DNA of 64,000 nt from Gremmenia infestans (GCA_032629725.1 JAFEVB010000015.1:124001-188000); one strand, 5' to 3'. Numbered from the stretch's first letter, positions 1 through 13,100 are shown. Numbers and translations are program-made. The notes: a model not told the origin generated them from the sequence alone.

Positions 1-1694
1 ATATAAAGGAACTTTATCTTACTAGAAGCTATAAAAAAGCTTAATATACTAATATAAAAAAGATAGAATCTTATCTACTTACTATTATTAATAAGATAGT
101 AATTAGAATAAATAAAAGAATAGTTAAATATAAGACTATATCTATATAGGTAACTATTAGAGGTTACTAGAAGGAAATCAGCCTAGATATAATCCGTATT
201 AAGAATAATTAGGCTATTTTTAGTATTTCTTAGATTAGATAATATAATTCAGAAATTAATTAGAAAACTTATAAGATAAAGTTTATCTAATATAGCTATA
301 TATTAAAATAACTATATAGCTATAGAGAGGTTAGCGCTACCTTCTATAACGCGCTAAAGTATGCAATCTAAAGCCCTCTACTAGATAATAAGAAAGTTAG
401 AAAAGAAATACTAATATAGTATAAGAAGTTTAAATAGATATTTAATAATCTATAAAGTAAAAAAACCTTACTTAAATATTAATTATAAAACTATAAGATA
501 CTACTTAAGAAAAGATATAAACCTTCTTAGGAACCACTTTACTAGTATAGTAAAAAGAAGATAAGACTATAAAAGAAGTATATTAATAAAGTATTATCTA
601 AGAGATAGATAAGAGAGTTGCACTTTCTATTAAAAGCGCTAATACTATTTATAAAGAAAAAGGATAAACTAGACTAGTTTTATATTAATTATAGAAAGCT
701 AAATAAGATAACTATAAAAAATTAATACCTGCTACTATAAGCAGATAATATATAGAACTGTTTAAGAAAAGTAGTAATCTTTATATAGCTAGATATAAAA
801 GATATATATTATCTAATCTGTATTATAAAAGGCAAGGAATAGAAAATAGCATTTTAAACCAAATTTAGTTACTATAAATACTAGATTATGCCGTTTAAGC
901 TAACTAATACTTTAGTAACTTATTAAAAAGTTAACTATAATATATTAAGAGCTTTCTTAAACAAGTTCTATATATATTATCTTAATAATATACTAGTATA
1001 TTTAGATAATAAAGAATAATATATAGAATATATAATATAGGTCTTAGAAGCACTTATAGTAAAGGGATTTCGCCTAAAGCTATCTAAGTGCAATTTCTAT
1101 ATAAAAGAAATCACCTTTCTAAGCTATATAATTACGCTAAGGAAAATCGGCCTAGACCCTAAAAAAGTCTAAGCAATTATTATCTAGAAGATGCTAACTA
1201 TAATTAAACAAGTGTAATTTTTTCTAGGATTTATAAACTTCTACTAGAAGTTTATTAAGTTATATTTAAAGAAAGCTCTACTACTTATAGACCTAATAAA
1301 AAAGAAGTAAAAGTTTAAATAGATAAATAAAGCAGAAAAAGCATTCTAAGAGCTAAAGTAGACCTTTATAAAAAAGCCTATCTGCTAGAACTTCTAGCTA
1401 GAACTTAAGTTAATAGCGGAAATAAATATATTAGATAAAGTAATAAAAGAAGTACTTATATAGAAATATAAAAATAGCAGCTAGCATCTAGTAGCGTACT
1501 ACTTTAGAAAAATAATATTTATAGAACTTAATTATAATATATATAATAAGAAACTTCTAGTAATAGTTAAAGTATTATAGAAATAAAAAGTTTACTTTTA
1601 AAAAGCTAACTTTCTAATAATAATTCTTACTAATTATAAGAATCTTATTAGCTTTATTATAACTAAAAACTTAAATAGGCGGCAGATAAGATAG
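1..1694 (+). mobile_element. Outer Ty3/gypsy chromovirus, RT-RNase H part (RIP-degraded, 5' end outside window)
   Basis: Left fragment of a Ty3/gypsy LTR retrotransposon read on the + strand. Reverse transcriptase blocks are readable despite many stops: the YRKLNKIT-like block at about 681-710, the LDIKDAYYL block at about 786-815, and the catalytic YxDD box at about 977-1010, which reads YLNNILVYLDN (D to N at both aspartates, as expected from C-to-T on the opposite strand). RNase H-like sequence follows to about 1680. Reading stops abruptly at 1694, where another LTR begins, and resumes at 8266. The 5' LTR, gag and protease lie before position 1. CA and TG are scarce and TA is common, the RIP signature. 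Not functional. Confidence 0.85.
1690..1694. repeat. Left target-site duplication GATAG of the nested element
   Basis: GATAG sits directly before the left LTR and is repeated directly after the right LTR at 8261-8265. Removing the inserted element and one copy restores a gap-free alignment with the corresponding stretch of the inner element near 4430, so this is a genuine 5-bp duplication made at integration. Confidence 0.85.
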
Positions 1695-2178
1695 TATAAC
1701 GATCGCCTAGCTTATATAGTGCTAAGGTAAGTCTTATAACTTAAGTAGGTTCTTGAACCTAGGTTATTATTAGGTTAATATTAGTATCTATTAATAGATT
1801 ACTAGTTGCTATACTTAGAAGTATAGCTTATTATAAAGTATAAAGTAATAAGCGTATATTAGGAAATACTATTTAAGTTAAGTATAAAGCTCCTATCTAA
1901 TAGATAATAACCTAGCCTTATATAGAACCTCTATACTACTAGTTAACCGTAGTTAACTTAACTACTATTAATCTAGTCGACTGCTTATTAGTCGACTAGT
2001 TAATCGTATTATATAACTAATTATATAGTATAATAACCAAATATTAGTAGGCCTACTTCTTAATAAACATATCTAAATATATATATATAAAGCCATAATC
2101 TCTCTCCTAGGGGTTCTTCTATATCTAAAGCTAGATACTAAGCCTAAGATTCTTTAGTTATATATTATATCCGTAATA
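1695..2178 (-). repeat. LTR of nested element (3' LTR in element orientation)
   Basis: 484 bp, nearly the same as 7777-8260 apart from scattered transitions. It starts right after the GATAG duplication and ends at CCGTAATA, after which element-internal sequence begins. Confidence 0.88.
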
Positions 2179-5100
2179 CTATTTCTCTCTTAGTTAGCGT
2201 TGCCCTAACGCTTAAGTATAATATAGAAAAACATCTTATTAGACCTACGGCTTTCTTTCTTTTCTATTATACTATTTAAACATTCTAGTAACTAATATTC
2301 CCTTTCTTTTAGTAATACTATAGAAAAGACTAGTAAATAAAATATAGCTTCTTATTCTTATTATAAAAAGAGTAAAAGATAGTACATAGCGCCTTATAAT
2401 ATTAAATATACTTATTATACTAAGTGTATTTACTAAAGTAAAACCTGCAACGTTTACTAGATAAACTAGATACCTAAAGTTATAAAATAGGAATTACTAA
2501 AGCGTTAGTGCTAAAAACTTTATACTAAGAAAGCTAAGGCTTTTACGAAGATCCTACGACTTAAGAAACTCTAAAAAGCATTAGATAAAAAAAAGTAGTA
2601 TATAATTACTACTGGTTTAAATTCTCTTAATAAGCTTAATACTTTTAAGAAAAAGAAATAGAAGAAGCATAAGAGAAAAAGGCGGCGCAAGTATAAAGGC
2701 CCGCCTGCTTTCTCTAGTATTAGGTCCGGTAATAGCTTTTCTTTCTATCTTAATCCTTTTAATAATCCTGCTTTTATTATATCCCTAGTAGTATATAATC
2801 CCTTGGATCTATTCTAGTTAGGTTAGAGTATTAATCTTAGTAGTTTATAAATATCTTAAGATTCTTAAGTATTACTTTTATTTCCTAAGTGTTTTCTAAA
2901 TATAGATAGTCTATCTATTTAACTAGGTACTTAGTATACTTTCTAACCTGTTTATAGTTTAATATTACTTCGATCTTATACTTAGTATTAGGGTTAACTA
3001 GTTAGATTTCTATAATAGGCGCGGGTAGCGCTCTTAGTAGTACTAGTTTAAGAAGAGATATATAGAATACTAGATATATATTTATTATTTTAGGTAGTAC
3101 TAATTCGTAGTTAACTAGTTCTGCAACTTATTTGATTTTAAACAGCCCTAGCTTCTTATGATCTAGTTTTATACTTAGTTGTTTTATCTTAATATTTCTT
3201 CATATTAGGTAGACCTTATTTCCCTTTTTAAGTATAGGTTCTATACTACGTTTTCCGTCGTAGTATAACGCTGCTTTTTTTATAAAAAATGCTAGGTTGC
3301 TAGCTAGTTCCTTCTAAAGTGCTTTAAGGTTTTCTATCTATATAGTTATAGATTAGTTATCTACTTCTAAGATTATCGTAGAGCGGTAGGCTTTAGGGTT
3401 ATAACTATAATTTGCGTATACTAGTAAGATCTTTATATTTTCCGCAGCTAATATATTATATACGAACTAGATAAGTAGTAGAAGTTCTATCTAGTTATTC
3501 TACTTATAGTTTATATAATACTAGATATATATTTCTATTATCTAATTTATCTATTTAGTTTACCTATCGGTTTATAGGTAAAAGCTTATTAATAGCTTCC
3601 TTTTAATACCTAGTAGAGCTATAAATGCCGTCTAGAATTTTAAAGTAAAGAGCTAATCTCTATCTAATATAATTTCTTCTAGTACGCTATAGTTTACTAC
3701 TACTACTTAGAGAAATGCCTAAGCTAAGTCTTTAGCTATACTTAACTTCTTATAGAGTATTATATAGATGTATTTTATTAATCTATCTATAATAACTAGG
3801 ATAGAATTATATTCTACTCCTATTATTAGGTTCTTGGATAGTAGTAGTTTAACTATAAAGTCTTATATAATAGATGTCTAAGAAGTCTTTAGTATATCGG
3901 ATAATTATATTATATTATATAAAATATATTATAATACTTTATTCTATATATAAATATTATACTTACTAATAACCTTCTTAACTATTATTCGTATATCTAG
4001 GAAATAGTATCTCCGTAAGAGCCTTTTCTAGATTCTAGTATTTCCCTAATATCTATAAGCTAGTAGCTTATATTATTTCTTAATAAATTCTTTCTAGATA
4101 CTTTTAGAGATATATATCTTATTTTCATATAGTAGAAGCCTCTTTATATTCTTCTAGAAGTATTACGAGATGCTTTCTGCTACTATGTCCTCTTTATATA
4201 CTAATCTGATTTTATCTATAAATAGGTCGCTATTAATATAGATTGCTACTATAATTTATTATTTATTTAAGATAAGATTATTACTATTTTTCTAGAAGAT
4301 CGTAATGCCTTTTATTTCCTTTTTTACTTTATATCTTAGCTTCTAACTTAGCGCGTTAGCGCGTATGTTCTTTATCCTCTTTATATATTTGATTTATAAG
4401 TTATAGATAGTAAGTGTCTCTATCTATCTTATCTATTATCTATTTAAGTCTTTAGTTATAGTAAAGCTAATAAGATTCTTATAATTAGTAAGAATTATTA
4501 CTAAGAAGTTAGCTTTCTAAAAGTAAACCCTCTATTTTTATAATGCTTTAACTATTGCTAGAAGTTTCTTATTATATATATTATAGTTAAGTTCTACGGA
4601 TATTATTTTTCTAAAGTAGTATACTACTAGATGCTAGCTACTATTCTTATATTTCTATATAAGTACTTCTTTTATTACTTTATCTAACGCGTCTATTTCT
4701 GCTATTAACTTAAGTTCTAGCTAGAAGTTCTAGTAAATAGGCTTTTTTATAAAGGCCTACTTTAGCTCTTAGAATGCCTTTTCCGCTTTGTTTATCTATT
4801 TAAACTTTTACTCCTTTTTTATTAGATCTATAAGTAGTAGAGCCTTTTTTAAATATAACCTAATAAACTTCTAGTAGAAGTTTACGAATTCTAGGAAAGA
4901 TTATATCTATTTAACTATAGTTAGCGTTTTCTAAGTAATAATTGCTTAGACCTTTTTAGGATCTAGGCTGATTTTTCTTAGCGTAATTATATAGCCTAGA
5001 AAAGTGATTTCTTTTATATAAAAGTTGTACTTAGATAGCTTTAGGCGGAATCCTTTTATTATAAGTGCTTTTAAAACCTATATTATATATCCTACGTGCT

Positions 5101-7776
5101 ATTCCTTGTTATCTAAATATACTAGTATGTTATTAAGATAATATATATAAAACCTATCTAAGAAAGCTCTTAATATATTATAGTTAACTTTTTAATAGGT
5201 TGCTAGAGCGTTGGTTAGCTTAAATAGTATAACTTAATACTTATAGTAACTAAATCTAGTTCGAAATGCCGTTTTCTATTCTTTACCTTTTGCGATACGG
5301 ATTAGGTAATATGCGTCTCTTATATCCAGCTATATAAAGATTACTGTCTTTCTTAAACAATCTTATATATTATCTGCTTATAGTAGTAGATATTAGTTTT
5401 TTATAATTATTTTATTTAACTTTTAGTAGTTAATATAAAACTAATCTAGTTTATCTTTTTTCTTTATAAATAGCGTTAGCGCTTCTAATAGAAAGTGCAA
5501 TTTTCTTATCTATCTCTTAGATAATACTTTATTAATATACTTTCTCTATAGTTTTATCTTCTCTTTACTATACTAGCGAAGTAGTTTCTAAGAAGGTTTA
5601 TATCCTTTCTTAAGTAGTATCTTATAGTTCTATAATTAATATTTAGGTAAAGCCTCTTTATTTTATAGATTATTAAACATCTATTTAAACTTCTTATACT
5701 ATACTAGTATCTTTTTTCCGACTTTCTTATTATCTAGTAGAGGGCCTTAGATCGCATGCCTTAGCATATTATAGAAGGTAGCGCTAACCTTTTTATAGCT
5801 ATATAGTTATTTTAATATATAGCTATATTAGATAAACTTTATCTTATAAGTTTCCTAGTCGATTTCTGGATTATATTATCTAATCTAAAAAACACTAAAA
5901 ATAGCCTAATTATCCCTAATATAGATTATATCTAAGCTAATTTCCTCTTAGTAATCTCTAATAGTTACTTATATAGGTATAGTCTTATATTTAACTATTT
6001 TTCTATTTATTTTAATTACTATCCTATTAATAATAGTAAGTAGGTAAGGTTCTATCTTTTTTTATATTAGTATATTAAGCCTCTTTATAGCTTCTAGTAA
6101 GATAAAGTTCCTCTATATACTAAAGTCAAGTATAACCTATAGCTTCTTTTCTTTAATACTAGCATTTAGTATTATATGGTTTTAGCTCTCTATAGCCGCC
6201 ACTTGTCTTCCTAGCCGTTTTTCTTCTAGGATCTCGTATTCTATAAATTAGTTTTCCTATAGTTAGTAACTGCTTTTCTACTTTATTAGTTAGTATAAGA
6301 TATTTAGCATAAACGTGCTTTATGCTTTATTACTAATATATTACTAGGTAAAGATTATTAGGTTTATAGGAAATAAAGGAAAAGTTATTTTCCTCTAAAT
6401 ATATTTACTTAATCCTTCGCTAGCGATTTCCTAGACTTCTTCTAGCTTAATAATTAAGCTTAGTCTTAGTATTTTTTCTTCTAGGATGCCTTTAATAATC
6501 CTAGGTTATTAGGGTGCCTTAAAGATAACTTATTATATATCTTAATATATAACTATATAGTAGATGCCCTTTTCTAGCTTTTTTATTCCTAGCTAGAAGT
6601 CCTTTTCGAAGGCCGGTTTATTCCTTTCTTTAGGTTCCTACTAGTTTCCTATAAAAAGCTTATTACTAGCTATAATCTATTTTTTATTTATATTAGGTAG
6701 CTAGTCTATAGAATCCTAAGATAGGCTTGCTTTTTCTTTTATATTTATTTTCTAGCTTTTATATTTAGATAGTTATATACTATACTTCTATCCTTTAGAG
6801 TTAGATTATAATACTATACCTAAGATTTATATAGCTGCGCTTATATTTTATTTCTTCTAGGGTCCTTTTCTTTTCTTTTATCTATAAAAGAATACTAAGT
6901 ATCTAGGTAATCTATACTTAATATAGAGTCCTTTCTAATATCGCTTATTCTATTTCTTTTTAAAGAGTAGGTTTAGTTTCTAGTAAGCGGCGTTAATTTC
7001 TATTAGGTCTCTCTAGTTTTTCTTTTCTATTAATCCTATCTTTCTTAACCATTTACTAAAGTTATAGGTCCCTTTCTATTTAAGAGACCTTTTAAAAAAT
7101 CGGTTATTAATCTTAACCGCTTTCTTAATTATTTTAGTAAAACTATTTAGTTAGTTTATTCTAGTTAGCTTATCCTTAATAAAGTCCTTTAGTTCTATAT
7201 AGTACTAGCTAGTTAGGGCGCGGTTGCTCTATTCTGTTATATCTAAATACTACTAGAACCTAGCCGTATACTTAAAGGCTAACTTGTTCTGTTTTAGTTA
7301 TTATAGCTTCTATTTAGCTATACTTTACTATTTAAGGTTACTAAAAACTTATTAGATATTTTTCTTAAATGCTTTATAGCTTATAAATATAGCCTAGGTT
7401 AAGGTTTTTACTCTAGTTATAACTTGCCTCTAACTAGTTTTATTTACTATAAAATTATTAATATAGATCTTAATCTAGTTAAAAGCCACGTCTTAAAGAT
7501 AACTAATTATATAGATAACCTTTACTACTTCTATTCTAAATAAGTATTAGTTAAATAAAATATAAATATCTATTAAGATTAGAAAGTTATCTAACTTGCT
7601 TTTGTTTCTATAGAACATATTAGATATCTTAATAATCGCAGTTTATTCTTATATTATAAAAGTCTAAGCTAGCGCTAGTATAGAAGCTAGGGTTAGTATT
7701 AGAGTTAGGGTATTTTTCCTTTTAGTAGATCCGGTAGATAATATTATTCCGTCGATAGAGAGACTAGTGCTTAAAG
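2179..7776 (-). pseudogene. gag-pol remnant of nested element
   Basis: Internal region read on the minus strand. The gag CCHC zinc knuckle is recognisable at about 6880-6925 but its cysteines and histidine now read as tyrosines and its glycines as arginines (YRLPRYLVFFY). RT: an LDIRDAYY-like block near 5300-5345 and YLNNILVYLDN at 5109-5140. RNase H lies at about 4430-4800. Integrase: the PQTDGQTER-type block at about 3540-3590. Chromodomain: a YLVKW-type motif followed by ENTWE at about 2881-2945, with W now a stop. Stops are present throughout every domain. All listed substitutions are G-to-A or C-to-T, as RIP makes. Confidence 0.82.
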
Positions 7777-8260
7777 TATAACGATCGCCTAGCTTATATA
7801 ATACTAAGATAAGTTTTATAACTTAAGTAGGTTCTTAGACCTAGGTTATTATTAGATTAATATCGGTATCTATTAATAGATTACTAGTTGCTATACTTAG
7901 AAGTATAGCTTATTATAAAGTATAAAGTAATAAGTATATATTAGGAAATACTATTTAAGTTAAGTATAAAGCTCCTATCTAATAGATAATAACCCAGCCT
8001 TATATAGAACCTCTATACTACTAGTCGACCGTAGTTAACTTAACTACTATTAATCTAATCGACTGCTTATTAGTTAACTAGTTAATTATATTATATAACT
8101 AATTATATAGTATAATAACCAAATATTAGTAGGCCTACTCCTTAATAAATATACCTAAATATATATATATAAGGCTATAATCTCCCTTCTAGGGGTTCTT
8201 CTATATCTGAAGCCAAATACTAAGCCTAAGGTCCTCTAGTTATATATTATATCCGTAATA
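7777..8260 (-). repeat. LTR of nested element (5' LTR in element orientation)
   Basis: 484 bp, same length and order as 1695-2178. It ends at CCGTAATA directly before the second GATAG copy. The primer-binding site should lie just inside, around 7760-7776, but the stretch there is too mutated for me to name the primer tRNA or to tell whether self-priming was used. Confidence 0.88.
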
Positions 8261-8265
8261 GATAG
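8261..8265. repeat. Right target-site duplication GATAG of the nested element
   Basis: Second copy of the 5-bp duplication that matches 1690-1694; outer-element sequence resumes immediately after it. Confidence 0.85.
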
Positions 8266-10512
8266 GTAAAAACACTTACTATTTATAACTTATAAATTAA
8301 ATATATAAAAAGAATAAAAAACGTACGTGCTAATACGCTAAGTTAAAAGCTAAGATATAAGATAAAAGAGGAAATAAAAAGCGTTGCGATCTTCTAGGAA
8401 AATAGTAATAATCTTATCTTAAATAAATAATAAATCGCAGCTATAACCTATATTAATAGTAATCTATTTATAGATAAAATCAAATTAGTATATAAAGAGA
8501 ATATAGTAGCAGAAAGCATCTTATAATACTTCTAGAAAAATGCAGAAAAGCTTCTATTATATAAAAATAAGATATATATCTTTAAAAGCATCTAAAAAGA
8601 ATTTATTAAGAAATAATATAAGCTACTAGCTTATAGATATTAAGGGAATACTAGAACCTAAAAGAGGCTCTCGCGGAGGTACTACTTTCTAAGCATATAA
8701 ATAATAGTTAAGAAGGTTATTAGTAAATATAATACTTATATATAAAATAAGATATTATAATACGCTTTATATAATATAATATAATTATCTAATATACTAA
8801 AGACTTCTTAGATATCTATTATATAAGACTTTATAGTTAAGCTACTACTATTTAAGAATCTAATAATAGAAGTAGAATACGATTCTATCCTAGTTATTAT
8901 AGATAGGTTAATAAAGTATACCTATATAATACTTTATAAAGAATTAAGTATAGCTAAAGACTTAGCTTAGGCATTTCTCTAAGTAGTAGTAGTAAACTAT
9001 AGTGCGCTAGAAGAAATTATATTAGATAAAGATTAGCTCTTTACTTTAAAATTCTAGATAGTATTTATAGCTTTGCTAGATATTAAAAGAAAGCTATTAA
9101 TAAGCTTTTATCTATAAACCGACGGATAAACTAAATAGATAAATCAGATAATAGAAACGTATATTCGATATTATATAAACTATAAGTAGAATAACTAGGT
9201 AGAGCTTCTACTACTCGCTTAGTTCGTATATAATATATTAGCTGCGGAAAATATAAAGATCTTACTAGTATACGCGAATTATAATTATAACTCTAAGGCC
9301 TACCGCTTTATAATAATCTTAGAATTAGATAACTAATCCGCAACTATATAGGTAAAAGACCTTAAGGCACTTTAAAAAGAACTAGCTAGCAATTTAGTAT
9401 TCTTTATAAAAAAAGCAGTATTATATTATAATAGAAAATATAATATAGAACCTATACTTAAAAAAAGAAATAAAGTCTATCTAATATAAAAAAATATTAA
9501 AATAAAACAACTAAGTATAAAACTGGATTATAAAAAGCTAGAGCTATTTAAAATCAAACAAGTTATAGAACTAGTCAACTACAAATTAGTACTACTTAGA
9601 ATAATAAATATATATCTAGTATTCTATATATCTCTTCTTAAACTAGTACTACTAGGGGCGCTACCCGCGCCTATTATAGAAATCTAACTAATTAATCTTA
9701 ATACTAAATATAAGATTAAAGTAATATTAGACTATAAATAAATTAGAGGCTATATTAAGTATCTAGTTAAATAGATAAACTATCTATACTTAGAAAACAC
9801 CTAGGAAACCTTAGTAATACTTAAAAACCTTAAAATGTTTATAAAGTACTAAAACTAATACCTTAGCTTATCTAAAAGAGGTTAGAGAGATTATATATAG
9901 CTAGGAATATAATAAAAGCAGGATTATTAAAAAGGTTAGAACTAGGAGAAGAGCTACTAGTAGGAACTATAATAGAAAAAGCAGACGGGGCCTTTTGCTT
10001 GCACTATTTATTCTTTTCCCTTTTATCTTTTTCCTTTTTCTCTAAGATATCTAACTTATTAAGAGATTTTAGCTTATAATAAACTATTTTTATATCTTAT
10101 TTATAAAGCTTCTATTAATAATATTCAAGTTCGCGAACTTAGACTAGACTAGCTATAGCTGTCTTAAAAGCCGTATCTTTTTTAAACTTTAGGTGCTTTT
10201 TCTTTAAATAAAGATTCTAAAGATTATTAACTAATACTTAAAAAGTATTATATTTCGCTTTATATTAAACGCACTTTCTATACCGCTACGACTTGCTATT
10301 TAGAACTATATACTAGTAGTAATAATAAGTATAGTTAGAATAAGATATATTTAAAATACTATATAACTAAATAGTTTTAAAAAAAGTAATATATTACTTA
10401 TATTTAGCGGAACTAATAGGTATAATAAAAAAAGAAAAAGGCTATAAGCGTTATAAAATATTTCCTATATTATACTTAAGCGTTAGAGTAATACTAACTA
10501 AGAGAAGAATAG
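8266..10512 (+). mobile_element. Outer chromovirus, integrase-chromodomain part (RIP-degraded)
   Basis: Continuation of the element begun at 1-1694. The integrase catalytic region is visible at about 9100-9260, with a TDGQTER-like block at 9120-9138 in which R is now a stop, followed by the NWVELLLLA-FVYN block. A GDKVYLL-like stretch follows at about 9450-9560. The chromodomain motif YIKYLVK(stop)INY is at about 9751-9785 and ENT(stop)E just after it. It aligns in order with the minus strand of the nested copy (4430 down to 2179). The stretch 9830-10512 between the pol end and the LTR has no readable coding. Confidence 0.82.
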
Positions 10513-10983
10513 TATTACGAATATAATATATAACTAAAGAATCTTAGACTTAATATCTAGCTCGCTAGGTATAAGAGAATCTCTAGAAAAAAAAAGGTTT
10601 CTTTATAGTAGCTAATATAATAACTATATATAATAGTTAGCTAGTTATATAATATATTATAAGATAAAGATAGATTATTTAGATCGTAATAATCTATATA
10701 ATCTAGGATTAGTAGGATTAGAATAATCTATATAATCTAGAATATAAAGGTTTTATATAAAGCTAAGTTATTATCTATTAGATAAAGGCTTTATACTTAA
10801 CTTAAATAGTATTTCCTAATATACGCTTATTACTTTATACTTTATAATAAGCTATACTTCTAAGTATAGCAACTAGTAATCCATCGATAGATACTAATAT
10901 TAATCTAATAATAACCTAGATCCAGAGATCTACTTAAGTTATAAAACTTATCTTAATACTATATAAGCTAGACGATCGTTATA
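10513..10983 (+). repeat. 3' LTR of the outer element
   Basis: About 471 bp beginning TATTACGAATATAATATATA and ending CGATCGTTATA. It is the reverse complement of the nested LTR type at both ends. Its centre (about 10580-10750) is divergent from the nested LTRs and contains a duplicated AATAATCTATATAATCTAG unit at about 10689-10745. The outer element is therefore a related but distinct subfamily or an older copy. Confidence 0.8.
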
Positions 10984-12208
10984 TTTTATCCGCTAGATTA
11001 GAAATCTATCTTATATCCCTAAGCTATATAGCGCTCTAGTATATCTACTAAGGTATATTACTCTATTATATACTATTCTAGATCTAATCTAGTATATATA
11101 TCTCTCTAAGCTACTAATATAGTCTATAGTAAACTATACTATCTTTTAGAGAAAAGCAATTCTATTAATCTTAAACCGGACTATTATAGAGCTAAATATA
11201 ATTATTTTATTCTGCTTTCTTAGTAATCTATAGATATATAGTTTAATTAATACTACGGATATTAATAATAAAAATCTAAAGATAGATAAGTTATTTATAA
11301 AGTATCTATAAAGTATTAATCTAGCTTCTCTACTACTATCTAAGCTATATCTAAAGATTAGGGTTCTAGTAATACTTTTATAGAACCTATATCTAAAGGA
11401 AAAGTTATATAATAGATTCTGTTTAATTATTACAAGTTTATAAATATACTATATTAAGATATAACTACTAGAAAGCAACTTTAATAGTTAGTTATAGACA
11501 ATTCTATAGATTAAACTTAGTTTTATAAAAGAGTAGTTATTATTTATACTTTTCTATAAATAGTTTCTTATTTATATATACTTTACTATAATAATTAATA
11601 AATTATAAAAGCAGTTTTTTAATATAGTTAAAATAGATTTACAGTTGCTTATCTTTTCGTATAAGCAGTTCTATATAGTAGTATCTTATATTTCTAATCT
11701 AGCAGGCTTATATATATTATTACTTTCTAATATAAATATAACCTATAATATAGTTTGGCTTAAAATACTATAAGATTTAACTTACGGACCGTTTATATAT
11801 AAAGTTTACTAAAATAGGTATTTTACAAATAAAAATAATAATCCTATTAGTGTCTACAAGCTGTAATCCTATAAAATATACCTTTATAAAGGACTCTTAA
11901 TAGGATTTATAATACTATACTTTCTATATCTTTCTTATCTTTTTTATTTTCCTTTTTTTTATCCTTTTCCTTTATCTTTAGCACCTTTTATAACTAATTC
12001 TCCTTTTTCTCTAACTTCTCCGCTTTTTTTTTATAAACATCTGCTAATTCCTAGTAGGCGCAGGCGTAGGCGCAGGCGCAAGCAGCTAGTATATAATAGG
12101 TATAAAGGACTATAGGTAGTTAGTATAGTCTATAATAAAGATAGGATACTATAAACTAATATAAGGTCTACTAGAAGCAACCTAATTAAGTAATAATAAT
12201 AATAATAA

Positions 12209-12266
<58 letters not shown>

Positions 12267-13100
12267 TAGTAGTAGTAATAGCTATCTATAAAGATAACTA
12301 AGATAGGGGCAGAAGTAGTAGCAGGCTCTATAGATCTATAAATATTAGCTAAGTTATAGAAATAAACTATAAAGTAGACTTATAAAGCAAGCAGCAAGTT
12401 CCTTTACTACTATAATAGCAGTTAGTATAGCTTCTACTAAAGAAACCAGCCGCTAATATATATAACATCTAGTAACTAAACCTGCGCGCATAATATATAT
12501 ACCTAGGAGCATTTACTTAACTAATAAGTTAGCTAAGCAAAGCCTCTAGGTTTATAGGCCTAGCTATAGTATTAGTGCGGCTAAAGCATAAAACCATAGA
12601 ACGGACTAGAACTAGCATAGTAAAGGAGGTTATAGTAGTAGTAGAGTAAGAAGGGAGGCTAGATATAGTAGTAGAGAAGCGCTTAGTATAGGTGGAGGCA
12701 GTAAAGCAGGTAGTAGTAAAGCTTATAGTAGCAGCAGCAGCAGTTAATTAAGATATGCTATAGACTATAAATATCTGTAAGCAGGTTATAGGAAAAGAGA
12801 TATACTTATATTATTTAATTATAGTTATAATAAAAAGAAAAAAAGAAAAGAGGAAGCATAGAAGGAAAAATTTAAAAGATATACTTACCTGCTATAATAC
12901 TAAGCGATCTATGTAAATCTATTACGGATAATAGGATATAGTTTCTATTTACTTTAAAAAATAATACTCTAAAGCAAAAATAGACCGTTATACGTAATTT
13001 GCGGCTCCGTGCTATAATTCTGGTCGCTTACTATTAAGCGCAGCAAATAACTAGCCCCTAGTTTCGCCGTATTCTGCTAATAAAAAGACTAAAAAGAAGG
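10984..13100. other. AT-rich RIP-like block without readable genes
   Basis: Continues the low-CA, high-TA composition of the retroelements for about 2.1 kb. I could not recognise a transposase, RT or host domain on either strand. It may be an older repeat mutated beyond reading. A trinucleotide microsatellite lies inside, and short GCAGCAGCAG and GGCGCAGGCG stretches at 12050-12090 and 12725-12745 stand out as less mutated. Confidence 0.6.
12190..12267 (+). repeat. Compound microsatellite (TAA)n-(TAG)n
   Basis: About seven TAA units run directly into about eighteen TAG/GTA units with a single phase break near 12265. The simple repeat lies in the AT-rich block. Confidence 0.95.

Larger units (their letters stand above)
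1695..8260 (-). mobile_element. Complete nested Ty3/gypsy chromovirus (RIP-degraded), antisense to its host element
   Basis: A 6.57-kb LTR retrotransposon bounded by two LTRs of identical length (484 bp, 1695-2178 and 7777-8260) in direct orientation and flanked by GATAG duplications. The LTR termini read TATTACGG...GTTATA on the minus strand, consistent with TG...CA ends after RIP. Coding order on the minus strand is gag, RT, RNase H, integrase, chromodomain, typical of chromoviruses. The element inserted into a relative of its own family in reverse orientation. The two LTRs differ mostly by C/T and G/A transitions, so RIP rather than age explains much of their divergence and they cannot be used for simple dating. 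Confidence 0.9.
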
